Of a stretch of DNA of 64,000 nucleotides, positions 21,419 through 32,489 are shown piece by piece. Each line of letters starts with the position of its first letter. The stretch's first letter is position 1. The notes beneath the pieces were generated by a model. It had not been told where the DNA came from, made no database searches, and worked only from the letters and a program-made list of their open reading frames with translations. This DNA is from Roridomyces roridus (Eukaryota; Basidiomycota; Agaricomycetes; Agaricales; Mycenaceae). The translations under genes were made by a program, and so were the position numbers. The stretch spans positions 558,001 to 622,000 of the forward strand of contig JARKIF010000028.1 in the NCBI GenBank assembly GCA_029378245.1. The letters run 5' to 3'.

Positions 21419-21570
21419 GAGGATTTGGTCACGAGTTGGTAGCCATCCAGTGTGTGTGTGGCCGCATCTGTTCAATCCCGGAGATAGCTAGAAAGGTGCG
21501 AGTCGAGCGGAGCAAGCTACACTGGCAGATAAGATGGAATTCAACATAAAAAAAGGAAGGACATCCAAAT

Positions 21571-22115
21571 GACTCCGGCCTGAATCGAACAGGCGGATTG
21601 TTGCCGATCTGAGATGCCGCCGTTCAGATAAGGTAGATGTTATCCATCTTCGACAAACGTCACGTGTTTTTGGTGTTTCAGCTTTCTTTCGTCGATATCT
21701 CAACAACAAACCAGAGTCAGGCAAATCCCTTCGAGGGAAATTTAGATATACATGTGATATGCATACAGTCCAGGATCTAGAGCATTTGGAGCCCTCTGTG
21801 TAGAGTTAATACAACATCAGTCGCGAGGCAGGGGATTTTGATGGATTTGCTCATGGGAGCGATCACAGCAGGGCAAGAGCCATCAACTTATATCAGCACG
21901 GTTTCTGGGCCGTTTCTCGAATAGATTTTTGCCTAGGACACACAATAGCCATCAAAGGCAACTTTCTGTCGAAGGCATTGCCAGAGGACTTCCTCAAAAC
22001 TTTTCTATGCATTGATTTCTGCTGGCTCGTCCGAATAAGGAGATATCACGTGACGTTTGTCGAAGATGGAAGTCATCTACCTTATTACATTTTGAGGCAA
22101 TGCGGGCCACCCGCG
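21571..22115 (-). repeat. tRNA-like SINE split by a nested MITE
   Basis: The 3' half (21571-21628, GACTCCGGCCTGAATCGAAC...) and the 5' half (22085-22115, ACATTTTGAGGCAATGCGGG...) are the two parts of one SINE. They are separated exactly by the 452-bp MITE at 21631-22082 and its TA duplication, so the MITE inserted after the SINE. Confidence 0.8.
21631..22082. mobile_element. MITE, 452 bp, AGGTA(G/C) ends, TA duplication (copy 1)
   Basis: The ends are inverted repeats with AGGTAGATG and CATCTTCGACAAACGTCACGTG. TA is duplicated at 21629-21630 and 22083-22084. The interior shares blocks with the element at 44286-44737 (ATCCCTTCGA; CTAGAGCATTTGGAGCCCT against CTGGAGCATTTGGGACCCT), and both are exactly 452 bp. 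Confidence 0.87.
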
Positions 22116-22326
22116 AGGCGAGCTCGAGATGAGTACTGGAGCTGTCAGACCTCTTTGAAGAGGCCTGAACAAAGGATTTCAACTCGTCGACCCTTGTGCT
22201 TGTGAATACTTGAAAGTTGAAACTTTCAACACACCATGCGAACCAGTTCCTCTGCCAGTGTACAGTAACACAAGTATTCATCGCGCGGCTAGAAAGGAAA
22301 AAAAAGGCACGCAGAGAGGCCAACAT

Positions 22327-22424
22327 GACTCGGGCCTGGATCGAACAGGCAGATTTTTTGCCGATATACCAGAACCGCGGACTGGAATCATTTTCAGGCA
22401 ATGCGGGCCACCCGCAACCGAGTT
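22327..22424 (-). repeat. tRNA-like SINE, full-length copy
   Basis: On the minus strand AACTCGG...CCGAGTC ends with the T-arm variant TTCGATC and the GCGGGTGGCCCGC segment. The middle (CCAGAACCGCGGACTGG on plus) is unique to this copy. Confidence 0.7.
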
Positions 22425-22619
22425 TTACTAAAAGACCTCAGCAGCCCCTGGAAGGTGATAAATGGACGACCCAGTACCCCCGGGTTTTGAATTTGAACCA
22501 ATGCGTCACGGGTAACAACCCCTTTCTCGAACGCTGACACAGGGAACGATTTTTTGGATCGGAAAAAAAGGTGCATCTATACTTTGCCTCTATCACGGCG
22601 GGCAAAAGCCAGCGAAGGT

Positions 22620-22652
22620 CAAAGAAGCCTTCCTTTAAAGAAGGTTTCTTTG
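22620..22652. repeat. 33-bp near-perfect hairpin
   Basis: CAAAGAAGCCTTCC pairs with GGTTTCTTTG around CTTTAAAG. A related second palindrome (GGCTTCCTTTAAAGAAGGAGCC) follows at about 22690. It could fold as RNA or DNA but no function is evident. Confidence 0.7.
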
Positions 22653-22796
22653 ACATGGCACGGGGGGCAAAAGCCTGCGAACCTCAAAAAGGGCTTCCTT
22701 TAAAGAAGGAGCCTTTGTCGTGCATCCGTTGTGGCCCTGGCTTGGCGTTCGTAATGCCGTTGATCCGGACCTTATAATTAAAATGAATTCTATTAA

Positions 22797-23537
22797 GATA
22801 GGCGCAGTCCGCATCCATCGACCGTGACATCGGTGACTGTCACGCATGACTGTGGCGTGGGAAACGCGAAATCCTGGAGGTCAAAAGTGAAAACTGTCCC
22901 AATTGACGAGAAACACTCAGAAAAAAAAATCGGAAAAAATTCGATTTTTTATTCATGTGCAGGGATGAGTGGGTCATACATGGAAAGGTGTGTGTGAGTC
23001 TGGTGTGAGCAAGTGTGAGCCAGGAGTAAGCTAAGATCACCCCAATCGGAGCTTGATTTGGCAGGTGGTCGGGTTGCCGAGACCTTGGCCGGTCCCATCA
23101 TTTTATGATGGCAATCAACGCAAGCCACATTCGTGAAAAAAGACCTCAGCTGCTTATTTTTCTTGCAGCTACTGCATGATAAATGTATCCTATACACATT
23201 AGAACATCCAAAGATGGCAGGGACGGTGAGGATGTCCATAGATATGGTGCTGATTTCTGTACACGTGACCGTGGGAAACGCGAAATCCGGCGAACTTTTT
23301 CTCCAAGTCGGTGCCGTTGGGGTGCAAATGCCATTTGGAGGCTTTTCCAAAAAAGTGGGGTAAAACTTTTTTTCACGGGCTAGAATGGGGAATCCGGAAT
23401 GAAGGAACTCTAGCTACAACCCAAATGCACATTTCAGTCATTTTAGAATGTTCAATTTTGTTGTTGTCGTCGAGCAGTACCGGCGGGCGTCGGGTGTCAC
23501 GCTTGATCACGTGCACTCGATGCGGACTGCGCCTATC
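22797..23537. mobile_element. TTAA-flanked inverted-repeat element, ~741 bp
   Basis: The termini GATAGGCGCAGTCCGCATC are perfect inverted repeats of 19 bp, and both are bounded by TTAA (22793-22796 and 23538-23541). TTAA duplication is characteristic of piggyBac-type transposition. Internally GTGGGAAACGCGAAATCC occurs twice in direct orientation (about 22857 and 23270). There is no transposase, so it is non-autonomous. Confidence 0.8.
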
Positions 23538-23700
23538 TTAAGTAGAGCAAAAAAATCGCTGACAAAAGCCTAAATAAGTAACGAGCCGCTCATCAGCCGT
23601 CAGTGACCTGCCCATCAGCCGTGGACCAGCCGTGGACCACAAAAGACCAAGGCGCAAGGAACCAGGTAGTGTTGCCGAAATTTCAAAGGAAAGGGGAAAC

Positions 23701-23737
23701 ATATTTTCAGGCAGTGCGGGCCACCCGCAACCGAGTC
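23701..23737 (-). repeat. tRNA-like SINE, 5' fragment
   Basis: Only the GCGGGTGGCCCGC D-arm half remains, with a complete CCGAGTC edge. The following ~90 bp (TCAGCGGGGAGGTGC..., AACTAGATCAAGC) matches DNA beyond the copies at 2481 and 30131, so the unit is longer than the tRNA-like head. Confidence 0.6.
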
Positions 23738-23983
23738 TTCCTGAAAGCCATCAGCGGGGAGGTGCTGATCACATTCACATTGCCTCGAATTTCAACTCGT
23801 GTCGATTGAACTAGATCAAGCTTGGACCGACATGTGAGAGGTCGGCGCCAGACGCTGGCTCACGCCCCGCCTCCATCTCCCGATGTACGGGGGCTTCTCT
23901 TATCGACTGGGTCTATTAGGGGTTAGTACTGTAAATTCTACTAGCTTCCGACCATTCACATTCGAGCAACAATCAAACCGACT

Positions 23984-24863
23984 CTATTCCGCCACCTTCC
24001 TCCGAAATCTGAATATAGTGGCCTGAAAGACTCCAACGCTCACAACACGTGTTCCGACCACCGCAAATCCATGCCTGGTGTACAATTTCTGTGCGCCGGG
24101 CTGGAACTCGGTCGTCTCTAAATCGATGGTGAGCAGCGGCGGACTGCGACTGCGTGCGTGTGCCATCGCGGCGTTTATGAGGAGGGAGCCAATCTTTCTT
24201 CTGCGGTGCCGTGCGGATACGATCATCCGGCGCAGCTCGCCCGAGGTGGGGTCGTCGTTGGCGTGATAGTCTTGGAGGAATTAGTGGGCGGACTGCGTGC
24301 GAAGACGGGTAGTACTCACCGAGTCCTAGATACCCCACCACCTCTGACTCCTCCCCGGACTCGATGGCGGCGACGAAGAATCCGCCGGGCCCTTGTTCAG
24401 CGCTGATATCGTCGGGGATCTCGTAGGACTTGGCGATATCAGCCATGTCCGTCTTCCGCGCGCCGATACAGAAGTTGACAAACAGGTTGTTAATGGCGCG
24501 CCAGAGATAGAGCATGAACAAGAGTGAGACTGTGCAGAGGGTTCCTCCGGCGAGTCTCAAGTCGCGTCGAGAACAGCTCAGGGTTGTGAGGCCGAGGGCG
24601 AAGGCAGTGTAAGCCAAGTACGCGCGGGGGCTTGTGAGACTCCGCCGTAGGGCGGTGTTCCGCGGAGATTCAGCTGGTAGTCAAGTGAGTGAGGTGGATT
24701 GTCGAATTGGAATTTAGACGAATGACTGACGACCGTATACGAGGCCCTCGAACAGCATCGCGTGGATTTGCGGTGCGTCACTTGGTCTGAATTGGCGCAC
24801 GATAATGTCGCCGCCGGTGCGTGGAACGACGATGACGGCGGGGTCGCGTTTTTCGTTTGCCAT
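23984..24863 (-). CDS. GNAT-family N-acetyltransferase with two membrane helices
   Basis: Starts MANEKRDPAVIVVPRTGG at 24863; three exons. The first exon carries the GNAT opening DIIVRQFRPSDAPQIHAMLFEG. The second has two hydrophobic stretches (AYTAFALGLTTLS and LAGGTLCTVSLLFMLYLW) inside the fold, as in NAT8-like membrane acetyltransferases. The third holds the acetyl-CoA motif RHRRRKIGSLL and the C-terminal block LYTRHGFAVVGTRVV. The splice joining YLGL to DYHANDDPTSGELRRM uses a GTGAGT donor. It would transfer an acetyl group from acetyl-CoA to an amine or protein, probably at an internal membrane. The substrate is unknown. Confidence 0.82.
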
Positions 24864-26465
24864 TGAAGAGGTGGTGGGGTGAAGGAAAATGGACGCGTCA
24901 ATTCAGGTTTATGACTCGGAATACCGCCCTCGGGCCGGTCGCTTCGGTTAGTTTCAGAATCAGAGGATGACTATTGAGCCTCAGCCCCGCCCGGCGCCGT
25001 CAAGTTTCAGGAACGGCCAGGTACAGCCTTGGGACGGTTTTTGTCGATTCTATCAGGACTTGACAATCCACTTACGAGGGAAAGGTAACCGCCCCAAATC
25101 TCAACCGAATCTGCTGGAATCTCGGTAAGTAATCTGAGCTTGCTGATTAGTGACCACGTCGCTGCTCTGATGGGCAACCGTCATTGATGCGCCAGGCTTG
25201 ATGCATTGTTTGAACCGAAGGGCGGTGCCAGGTGGAAGAAGAGAGTAAAGATTGAGGATCCGGAGAACCAAGAACCGGCGTTGGAAGGGAGGGGAAGCTC
25301 TGGGAGTTCGGGGCTGAAGGATTGTGCAGGAAAGACTGGGAAAGCGTGCCCACTGCCCACAATGCTATGTAGGATCAACGTCTGAGCATGTACTCAGGAC
25401 TGAACAATCGGGGATCCCAGGGAAGGATTTGAATTTCGCAATTGCCAGCGCTCTGTGTCTGGCGTCAGACCGCCAAAGTAAATTTCCTTCGTATTTGCAC
25501 ACTGGACACACACGCCCTGCCTTTCAGCATCAGAAAAACGAAGCACTTCGACGTACAAGACTCCAACCTGAATCGAACAGGCAACAAGTGTTAAGGTACA
25601 TCACGATCCTGAGTCTGATTCCTGACGAACATCGACCGGAGCGAATGAGGCGCTGCACACAAGCCCTCGTAGGTAGAAGGAGGGGAAGTGCTCGCGTGTA
25701 ACGAGAGGATGGAGTCGCTGAGCACAGAGGGTGCGCCGCCGGACTCCAGATTAATGAACACAGTGAGGTCGCTGTGTGCTCTCAGTCGAGTAGATGAAAA
25801 TGGTGGGGGCTTGGAGATACGGACGCGTTGGTGTACACGTAAAGCCTCGTAGCCAAGTCCGAGCCGGAGTGAACGAATTGACGCTCACATTCGGTACATA
25901 CGTGGTTGAGATCGTAAGTTGAAGGTCCCTTCGATGGGTCTGAAGGCGTGCTAAACAGTGGTGTCTTCTGCGATCAAATTCTGGGGTTGCTCTTCAGTAA
26001 TCCTTCATGATCATTTTGGGACTGAGGATGCTCACCCCTACTCTGATGCCCTGACTATCTTGGGGTTGCGTGCCGGGAGTGTCTTGAAACCAATATTACT
26101 TATAGTACTTCAGACGTGGGTCAAAGACGCACCTGGGCAGTACCGACAACAATCAAGGTATCGAAAGATACGCCCTGTATACCTTGGAAATTTTGCATGA
26201 AGAACGGCAGGTCGGTAGAAAGGCTGTCGATCTGGAGCGAGAGCAGTTCGCTCGTTGGCTTGGGGAACGGCAACCGCTCTGTCTCAGTTTCAAGCAAACA
26301 TAATATATTTTTGCGGCCGTTCAACTGCGAGAGACTGTTTCTGCCAACACGTTTTCAGTTATGATTTACAACCCGCACTGAAGAAACTCCTTACTCTGGT
26401 GATCATGAACACGTCCCGCAAGGCACTCTTAATTAGGCTCATCTCGGCGAGAAAAAGCGTGTATA
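24864..26465. other. Gene-free stretch
   Basis: No gene recognised. A diverged SINE edge (CCAACCTGAATCGAACAGGC) occurs near 25563. Several short open frames overlap on both strands without intron signals or family features. Confidence 0.5.
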
Positions 26466-26976
26466 TCAGGTGCTACCCGTAGTCGTTGTCGTAGACTCAG
26501 AATTGACACCCATGGAATCCAGCCTTGCCTTCTCCTTGTCGAGTTCCGACATATTGGCGGCTAGGAAAGCCTGATTGAAGTAGTACCCCGAGAGGAGGCC
26601 CGAACCTACAACAATCAGCTTGTAGTTCGAATTCCACCGGAGTAAAGGGAAGGAAGGAAGGAAGGAAGGACGTACCAACGCCACTCAAGATCATCTGCGT
26701 CCGTCCGAAACCCATGAATCGTGAACCGATGACGGCTGCGGAGAAGACGTAGATGTAGAGTAAGAGCCAGGAGTGAGGATAGGTGCACTGACCGGAGAGA
26801 AGAGCAGCGGACATGCCAGCAAAGATGGCGTCGCGGCGTGCGCCCTGGGTGCGTGACGTGAGCGTCAAGAGGATGATGAACTGTAGTGTAGATACCTGTA
26901 TCGCCTGGTCTTCAGCATCGGCAGGAAGAGGTGCATTCAGGTCGCGGTGGGCAACCTCTGGAAGACGTAGTCGCAT
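26466..26976 (-). CDS. Small multi-pass membrane protein, unknown family
   Basis: Start at 26976 (MRLRLPEVAHRDLNAPLPAD), stop 26466. Hydrophobic segments are STLQFIILLTL, the stretch across AAVIGSRFMGFG, and SGLLSGYYFNQAFLA, giving a protein of roughly 125 residues with about three helices. Introns fall after AALLSG and after ILSGVG; the second contains a GGAA microsatellite. The tail SELDKEKARLDSMG is polar. It lies head to head with the deubiquitinase, with starts only 36 bp apart, so the two genes share a bidirectional promoter. The small size and glycine-rich helices recall mitochondrial or ER membrane proteins, but I do not recognise the family. Confidence 0.6.
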
Positions 26977-27011
26977 AGTCAATTTTTTGATCCGCCATCA
27001 ATGGTCTGCTC

Positions 27012-29522
27012 ATGACACCCACCTCCAGCGACTTTGACGTTCTCGTGCAGCAAGTTTTCCCGCTCCTAGTCCTCTTCGTCGGCCCTGCCCTCTCTCTCCT
27101 CGTTTTTTCGTCGCTACGCACCCGACTCTCTTGGCCCAGCATGTCATTTCTCTTGCCGTGGAATTGGACCCACACAACGGACCGAGACCGAGAGGATTAC
27201 AACGACGACGACTCGGAATCGATCGAAAAGCGCCCTGTACGCACACGCAGACAGCAGCAAGTCTCTTCTGCTGAAGGGAAGCCTCAAAAATCCGGCATGG
27301 GAGGGACGGATGATGCTCTGTTTCCGGGGCTCGTGAATATGTCCGGGACGCATTGCTTTATGAATTCGACTTTACAAGTGAGTACATTCTCATTGTCCTA
27401 CGTGCTGAGACATGGAACCCACGTCTCAGACGGACGCGTCATCGCATCCCTGCTTATCCTATACTCCAGGCCCTCGCGTCTCTCTCCTCTCTGCCACCCT
27501 ACCTCTCCGCCATCCACACCCGTGCCGAGGCCCTCGACGTCCCCACGCCCGTCGTCTCCGCCCTCCTCGACCTCCTCACCCAACTCGACACACCCGACCC
27601 CTCCGGCCGTGCTCTCCGTGCTATCGCTCTCGTCGAAGCGCTCTGCACACCCGACGCTGCCTCCACTCCCTCCGTAGCAGATGGTGTGAGTGCCTTTTGG
27701 GGCGGATCCACTCAAAGTCCAAGTCGCAAGCCGAATACTAGTGCCAAGGCTGCAGCCCTCCTTGCGACGCACGAGCACCAAGACGCACAAGAGTTCTTCC
27801 AGCTTCTGACAGAGTGCGTGAGGGAGGAACGGGCACGAGTCGTGGCTGAGGGTGCGTATGGCCGTCCTCTCGGGCTGGAGCTTGCGTTGGAGGATAGTAG
27901 GGAGGAGGAGGAGGAGGAGATGGGATCGAGCCCTTTCGATGGGCTGACGGCTACAAGGAGGGCTTGCGTGCGGTGTGGGTACACGGCGGCCATCCGGCAC
28001 TTTGCGTTCGATAGCTTGCAGCTCCCGTTGGAGTCTGCTGGTGGCATGGGCGGGGGATGGGGCGGGGTGAGTCATTTGTCTTCCGTATTCATCTTACATC
28101 TCACTAACGTCTAAGACAGACTCCCCTCACCGCCCTGCTGCGTGCCTACACCACCTTGGAGATCCTACAAGACTGCCCGTGCCGGCGCTGCGAGTTGCGA
28201 GTGACCGCAAGGCGACTCGCAGATGAGATCGTCACGCTCGAAGCGCCCGCTCCGCGCGTCAATGGCATGATTGTGGATTTGGACGACGGGGATGTAGAAG
28301 AGGCTGCTCTGGTCGTCGAGGATGCCCCGCCCCCGAAGAAGAAGGGAAAGTCGAAAAGCAAGTCCAAGGCCAAAGCCAAGTCGCACGATCCGGAGGGGGA
28401 GGGCCCAACGCCGTCGAGGGTGCGTCGTATCAAGGTCGTCAAGAGGATGCATGAGCGCGTGATGCGTGCGCTGGAGGCGGGGCGGATTGAGGAGGAGGAA
28501 CTTGAGGGGTGGGATTTGGGCGAGGGTGGAGACGCGTTGAAGGGTGTCAAGATTGAGCGCGTTTCGGGCGGGGTGTGTACCAGGCAGAGTATGCTCGGGA
28601 GGGTCAGTCGTTTCTTTTCTTCTTTTCTTATTCGTCCAGGCCGATCATCGTGGTACTATAGCCTCCCCCAATCCTCGCTCTACACATCAATCGCTCGATC
28701 CACACGGGGATGCGGATGGTCAAGAACGGCGCGCACGTCGCGTTCTCCGAGATGCTTGACGTCGGACCTTTCACCACGGGCGGGATCATGAGCCTCGACC
28801 CGACGATGGACCTCAACGGGGCGCCGGGAGGGCAAGGGCAGGGGCAGGAAGAGTGCGTTTATCGCCTCGCAGCAGCGGTATGTCATTATGGAGGGCATTC
28901 GTTTGGGCATTATGTATGCTACCGACGCGCGCCTGTGCCCCCGTCTTCCTCCTCGGGGGCGTATGTACCCGAGCCGCCGAGGCGTGTTGGGAGTGCGGGG
29001 ACGGGGACGGGGTGGCTGAGGATCTCGGATTCGCATGTCGAGAGGTGTGGGCTGGAGCAGGTTCTGGGAGAGGGAAGGTCAGTGTTTATGCTCTATTATG
29101 AGCGTGTGCCGGAGACGTCGACGTCTTTGGGTGAGGGGGAGGGGAAGGGGAAGGAGACGGTGACGCCGGGCATCTTTGAGGGCTTGGCGGGGCCGGTTAG
29201 ACCGAGGGTGGTGCGCAGCGTGAGTGTGGGTGTGGGGCGTGGGGGTGGTAGCGTGGGGTCGTCCTCCTCGGTCCCCATCGTGTCTGTGTCTGCAAAGGAG
29301 GAGGAGGCGGCGGAGGAACCCGTCGAGGAGGAGGGCACGGAGGGTGAAGGCCCGCTGCCTACGCCACCGCCGACGCCCAAGGGAGTGGAGGCTCCTGTCC
29401 TTCGGGAGGTTCGGGAGGAGGGGGAGGGTGACGGGCAGGAGGAGCAGCGGCAGGAGGAGGAGGTGAAGCTTCCTGTGCCGACAAGGTCTGGGGGGAAGAA
29501 GAAGAGGAAGAAGCATAATTAA
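27012..29522 (+). CDS. Ubiquitin-specific protease, membrane-anchored Ubp1/USP30-like
   Basis: Four exons: 27012-27377, 27470-28066, 28120-28602 and 28662-29522 (about 768 aa). An N-terminal hydrophobic anchor (VFPLLVLFVGPALSLLVF) precedes the USP domain. The Cys box is GLVNMSGTHCFMNSTLQAL with Cys115. The usual GNTCYMNS is altered here to SGTHCFMNS, as in Ubp1-type enzymes that tolerate changes in this box. The His box is HYGGHSFGHYVCYR and the partner Asp lies in RISDSHVERC. Paired cysteines CVRCG and CPCRRC form the finger. An insert rich in KSKSKAKAKS interrupts the domain, and the C-terminus is acidic/proline-rich ending KKKRKKHN. It removes ubiquitin from proteins at a membrane, probably the ER or outer mitochondrial membrane. 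The family call is firm; the location is inferred. Confidence 0.88.
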
Positions 29523-30130
29523 ATCATTAGAGGATTAGAGGATTGTCATTGCTCGGAGTTGTCGTCTGCCGTGTATCGCTCCCCGTTTCTATGGAATGCA
29601 CTTCGCTGCTACATGTCTGAACTTGATGGGTGAATTTACGCCGACGATTTGATTTGCGGCGCTGGGAGATGGCGAGTGGGAAGGCATGCAATGCTACTAG
29701 GGATCAAAGGAAGCATGTACTTACCTTACCCACTGCTTACTTACTGATTGGACATCCATTCCACCAGGTTGGCAATCTGATTCTGAAGGATTTGAATACC
29801 GCTCTGCGTGTCTGCAGATTGTTGCCAAGTAGGTATTTGCAGTGGCACACTGAACGGATACGCGCTACGCTGCCTTTCAAGTGGAACAGATTTGGTGCAT
29901 CAAAAAAAAAATTGAAGTAAAACACAGTGCAACTACGAATGAATCGGTGCTGGCGAACAGGCGGCGGCGGCTCCGCCTTCCTTTCCCAATTCCAACTCTC
30001 ACGCTCGGCGCGAAATTGGGTTCCCCAACCCGGTCTTGTTGGCAAGAGAGAGATGCTGGAAAGGGAAAGAAATCCGAGACTCGCTTGCAGATAAGATTAA
30101 AAGATAATCCTAGTCCGCTCAGCTCATAAA

Positions 30131-30214
30131 CCGGGCCCGATCGAACAGACGAATTAGTATGGCAGATGTTCCAGGAGTAACTTGCAGGCAAGCCGGGCGA
30201 CCCACCACTGAGTC
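30131..30214 (-). repeat. tRNA-like SINE, diverged copy
   Basis: The ends are GACTCAG...CCGGG, the T-loop TTCGATC is kept and the D-arm is altered (GGTCGCCCGGC). The 3'-flanking GTTGATGGAACTGGATCAAGC also follows the fragment at 23701. Confidence 0.55.
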
Positions 30215-30794
30215 TTCCTGAATGAATCTATGCTGACCATTGACACACTGCGTTGAATTTCAAGTGTTCAAGTCGTGTTGATGGAACTGGATCAAGCCTG
30301 GAGTGACGTTAAAGAGTTGGCATTTCGGCGCCGTAAAAAATGGTGGCGTCCTTGGAGACTAACGAATGGATCCAGGCGCGTATGGCGCGCAGTCGAACGG
30401 AGCTATAAAATACGGTCCCATCTTTCTGTCGCGCGAACTGGTGTAAAATTGGCCACTTCAGTCAATTGTCAACCAACATCGAACTCCATTCTCATTCGCG
30501 CCCGTAGCACTCGGGCCTGAATATTGAATCGAACAGGGACTATCCATTGATCCAGGGCAACAATCCGAGTATGTGTCCACGCACCCTCCTCATGATCAGT
30601 GCTGCGAACCCCTCCGCAGCCGTGGGTGACTGGGCGACGCCAACAAGCACTTCACTTCCCGTCCCGGCGTTCAACTTCTTCTCCGTTCTTGAATGTTGAT
30701 GGAACGCTTATGGATGGAAGAGTCACACGTCCCACTATCCAGAGTCCAGACCACCAGCGTGAGGCGAGGAAAAATCGAACCCTCAGGGCGGGGA

Positions 30795-30957
30795 TCACTC
30801 GGTCCTGAATCGAACAGGCGGATTCTCAAGCGTGCCATTTGAGTGACAGAATACTCAAGGTAAGGCAGTGCGGTTCTTCCGCAACCACATCTGCAAGAGA
30901 GGCAAGCTGGAAATTGAGTAATAGAAACTGGAATCCGAGATCCACTCACAGATCAAA
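30795..30957 (-). repeat. tRNA-like SINE with longer body
   Basis: After the tRNA-like head the shared body GGAAATTGAGTAAT...AAACTGGAATCC...GATCCACTCA recurs at 42113-42239, defining a second subfamily with a ~160-bp unit. Confidence 0.65.
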
Positions 30958-31991
30958 CGAGTGCATCCGGGAGTTGGGACAACCGGAGAACCGAAAAACC
31001 GAAAAACCGGGATTTTAGTGATGGCGGTGTTTTGCCGTCCGGCACAAACAAATAGATCACTGATCAGATCACTACTCCTGACTCACTCGACGACACCCCG
31101 CCCGACGCCCGTTGTCTATGCCTGCCCCGCACCTAGCCACCCGACTCCCTCCCGACGTCTGTCGCCTGCGAGGCACACGCGACATGCTGCCGCCGCACAG
31201 CGACGACGGAGACCGACCGTCGTAAATCGTTGCATCAACGGGCCATACTTATTTCAAGACCCACAGGTTGCCGCAGGCCCACAACAGCCATCCAACTTAT
31301 TGGAAGAGCGGTGGGACCATTACAAGGGTTGAGGGAGGAGCACAGAAGAAGAGAAACAATTGTGGGCCATGGCGAGGCTCACCCGCACTCGTGAGTCCCT
31401 ATTCTTCGCCCAAGCACGCACACTACTTAGTATCCTTCCCGCCCAGTGTGCCTTCAGGTCCTTTCGCACAGCGTCTCCCACCCCTTCAAGCCCCACCAGA
31501 CCTCCTTCACTTCCGTGACTGACGTGCTCCTGGCCCCGCCGTCGCGTCGCGCGCTCTTCAAGTACATACCTTGCCCTCCCCATCAAGTTCCGCCATATCC
31601 GTTCGCTTGCACCCACCTCCACGCCCGCTCGGGCCGCTCCCACCATGTCATGTCCAGGCGGCCGACCCCACCCTGCCCTCCCGCCGTTTGCCTGTTTATT
31701 CACACAGTCACACTGGCGGTAGATACGACTCGGACATACTTACATATAATGTGACTATTGTGAATGAAATTACATGGTATTGAGCTTGTATTAAGCATGC
31801 ATTAACCAAGGGAGAGAGAGAGTGAATGGTGACCGTCACGAGGGGGCATTGTGGTTGGCCGTGATGGCAGCCGCAGCGGCACATCACCGCAGCACAGCCA
31901 TCAAATCGTCGGTGTTACGGTTGTTCCAACTCCCGAATTTTGTGGATCAAACAAAACGAAAAATTTAAAAAGAACTGCAACTGTGAGCGAT

Positions 31992-32087
31992 GACTCGGGC
32001 TTGAATCGAACAGGCCGATTATTGCCGATACATCCTTATGTCAAGACCGGAAATTTTCAGGCAATGCGGGCCACCCGCCACCGAGTC
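31992..32087 (-). repeat. tRNA-like SINE, full-length copy
   Basis: GACTCGG/CCGAGTC ends with the T-loop TTCGATT. Next to the acceptor edge lies AAAAAGAACTGCAACTG, also found beside the copy at 42278, so this is probably the 3' tail of that subfamily. Confidence 0.72.
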
Positions 32088-32489
32088 TTTCTGCCCTATC
32101 GGATGCCAAGGCAAATCGAAAAAAGAAAGAAGATATTCTGGGAGTCAACCCATGATGGAGCTTGCAAAGGCTTCCTCAGGATTCAGGAAGAATACCAGGA
32201 AACCCTTTGGTGGGATTACCACACCGAACAGCCGGGCTTTAGACGTGTTTCTTGTACCCGACCTGTTGCGCCATCAGCGCTAAAGGCGGCTCGGGGGTAC
32301 CAGGGATTTGAAATTTGAAAACGGCGATTGATAGAATCATGTTGGACGGATTGCAACGAAAGGCCTTATTCCTGAATGCCTACGGAGAAAGAGATGGTCT
32401 CACCTTGAAATTCATACAACGCGTTACGCTTGTCAAGCCATTCGGAAAGCCGTTGATAGTGGAGTATCAGTGTTTGTCAGTATAGACGC

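Larger units (their letters stand above)
20251..21570. other. Gene-free stretch with palindromes and telomere-like tracts
   Basis: Contains a GATTCGGCCCTG-type SINE copy at about 20842, two 50-bp palindromes (21027-21075, 21370-21418) and two CTAACC tracts. No gene is recognised. ORFs here are short and share no family features. Confidence 0.6.
29523..32489. other. Gene-free stretch with SINE remnants
   Basis: Contains SINE copies at 30131, 30795 and 31992 and a fragment near 30511. ORFs between 30961 and 31760 are proline/serine-rich frames on both strands with no family signal. I see no gene. Confidence 0.55.

Noticed and set aside
25147..26400. Several 60-125 residue open frames on both strands
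   Set aside because: They overlap one another, lack intron signals and show no motif; best explained as chance frames.
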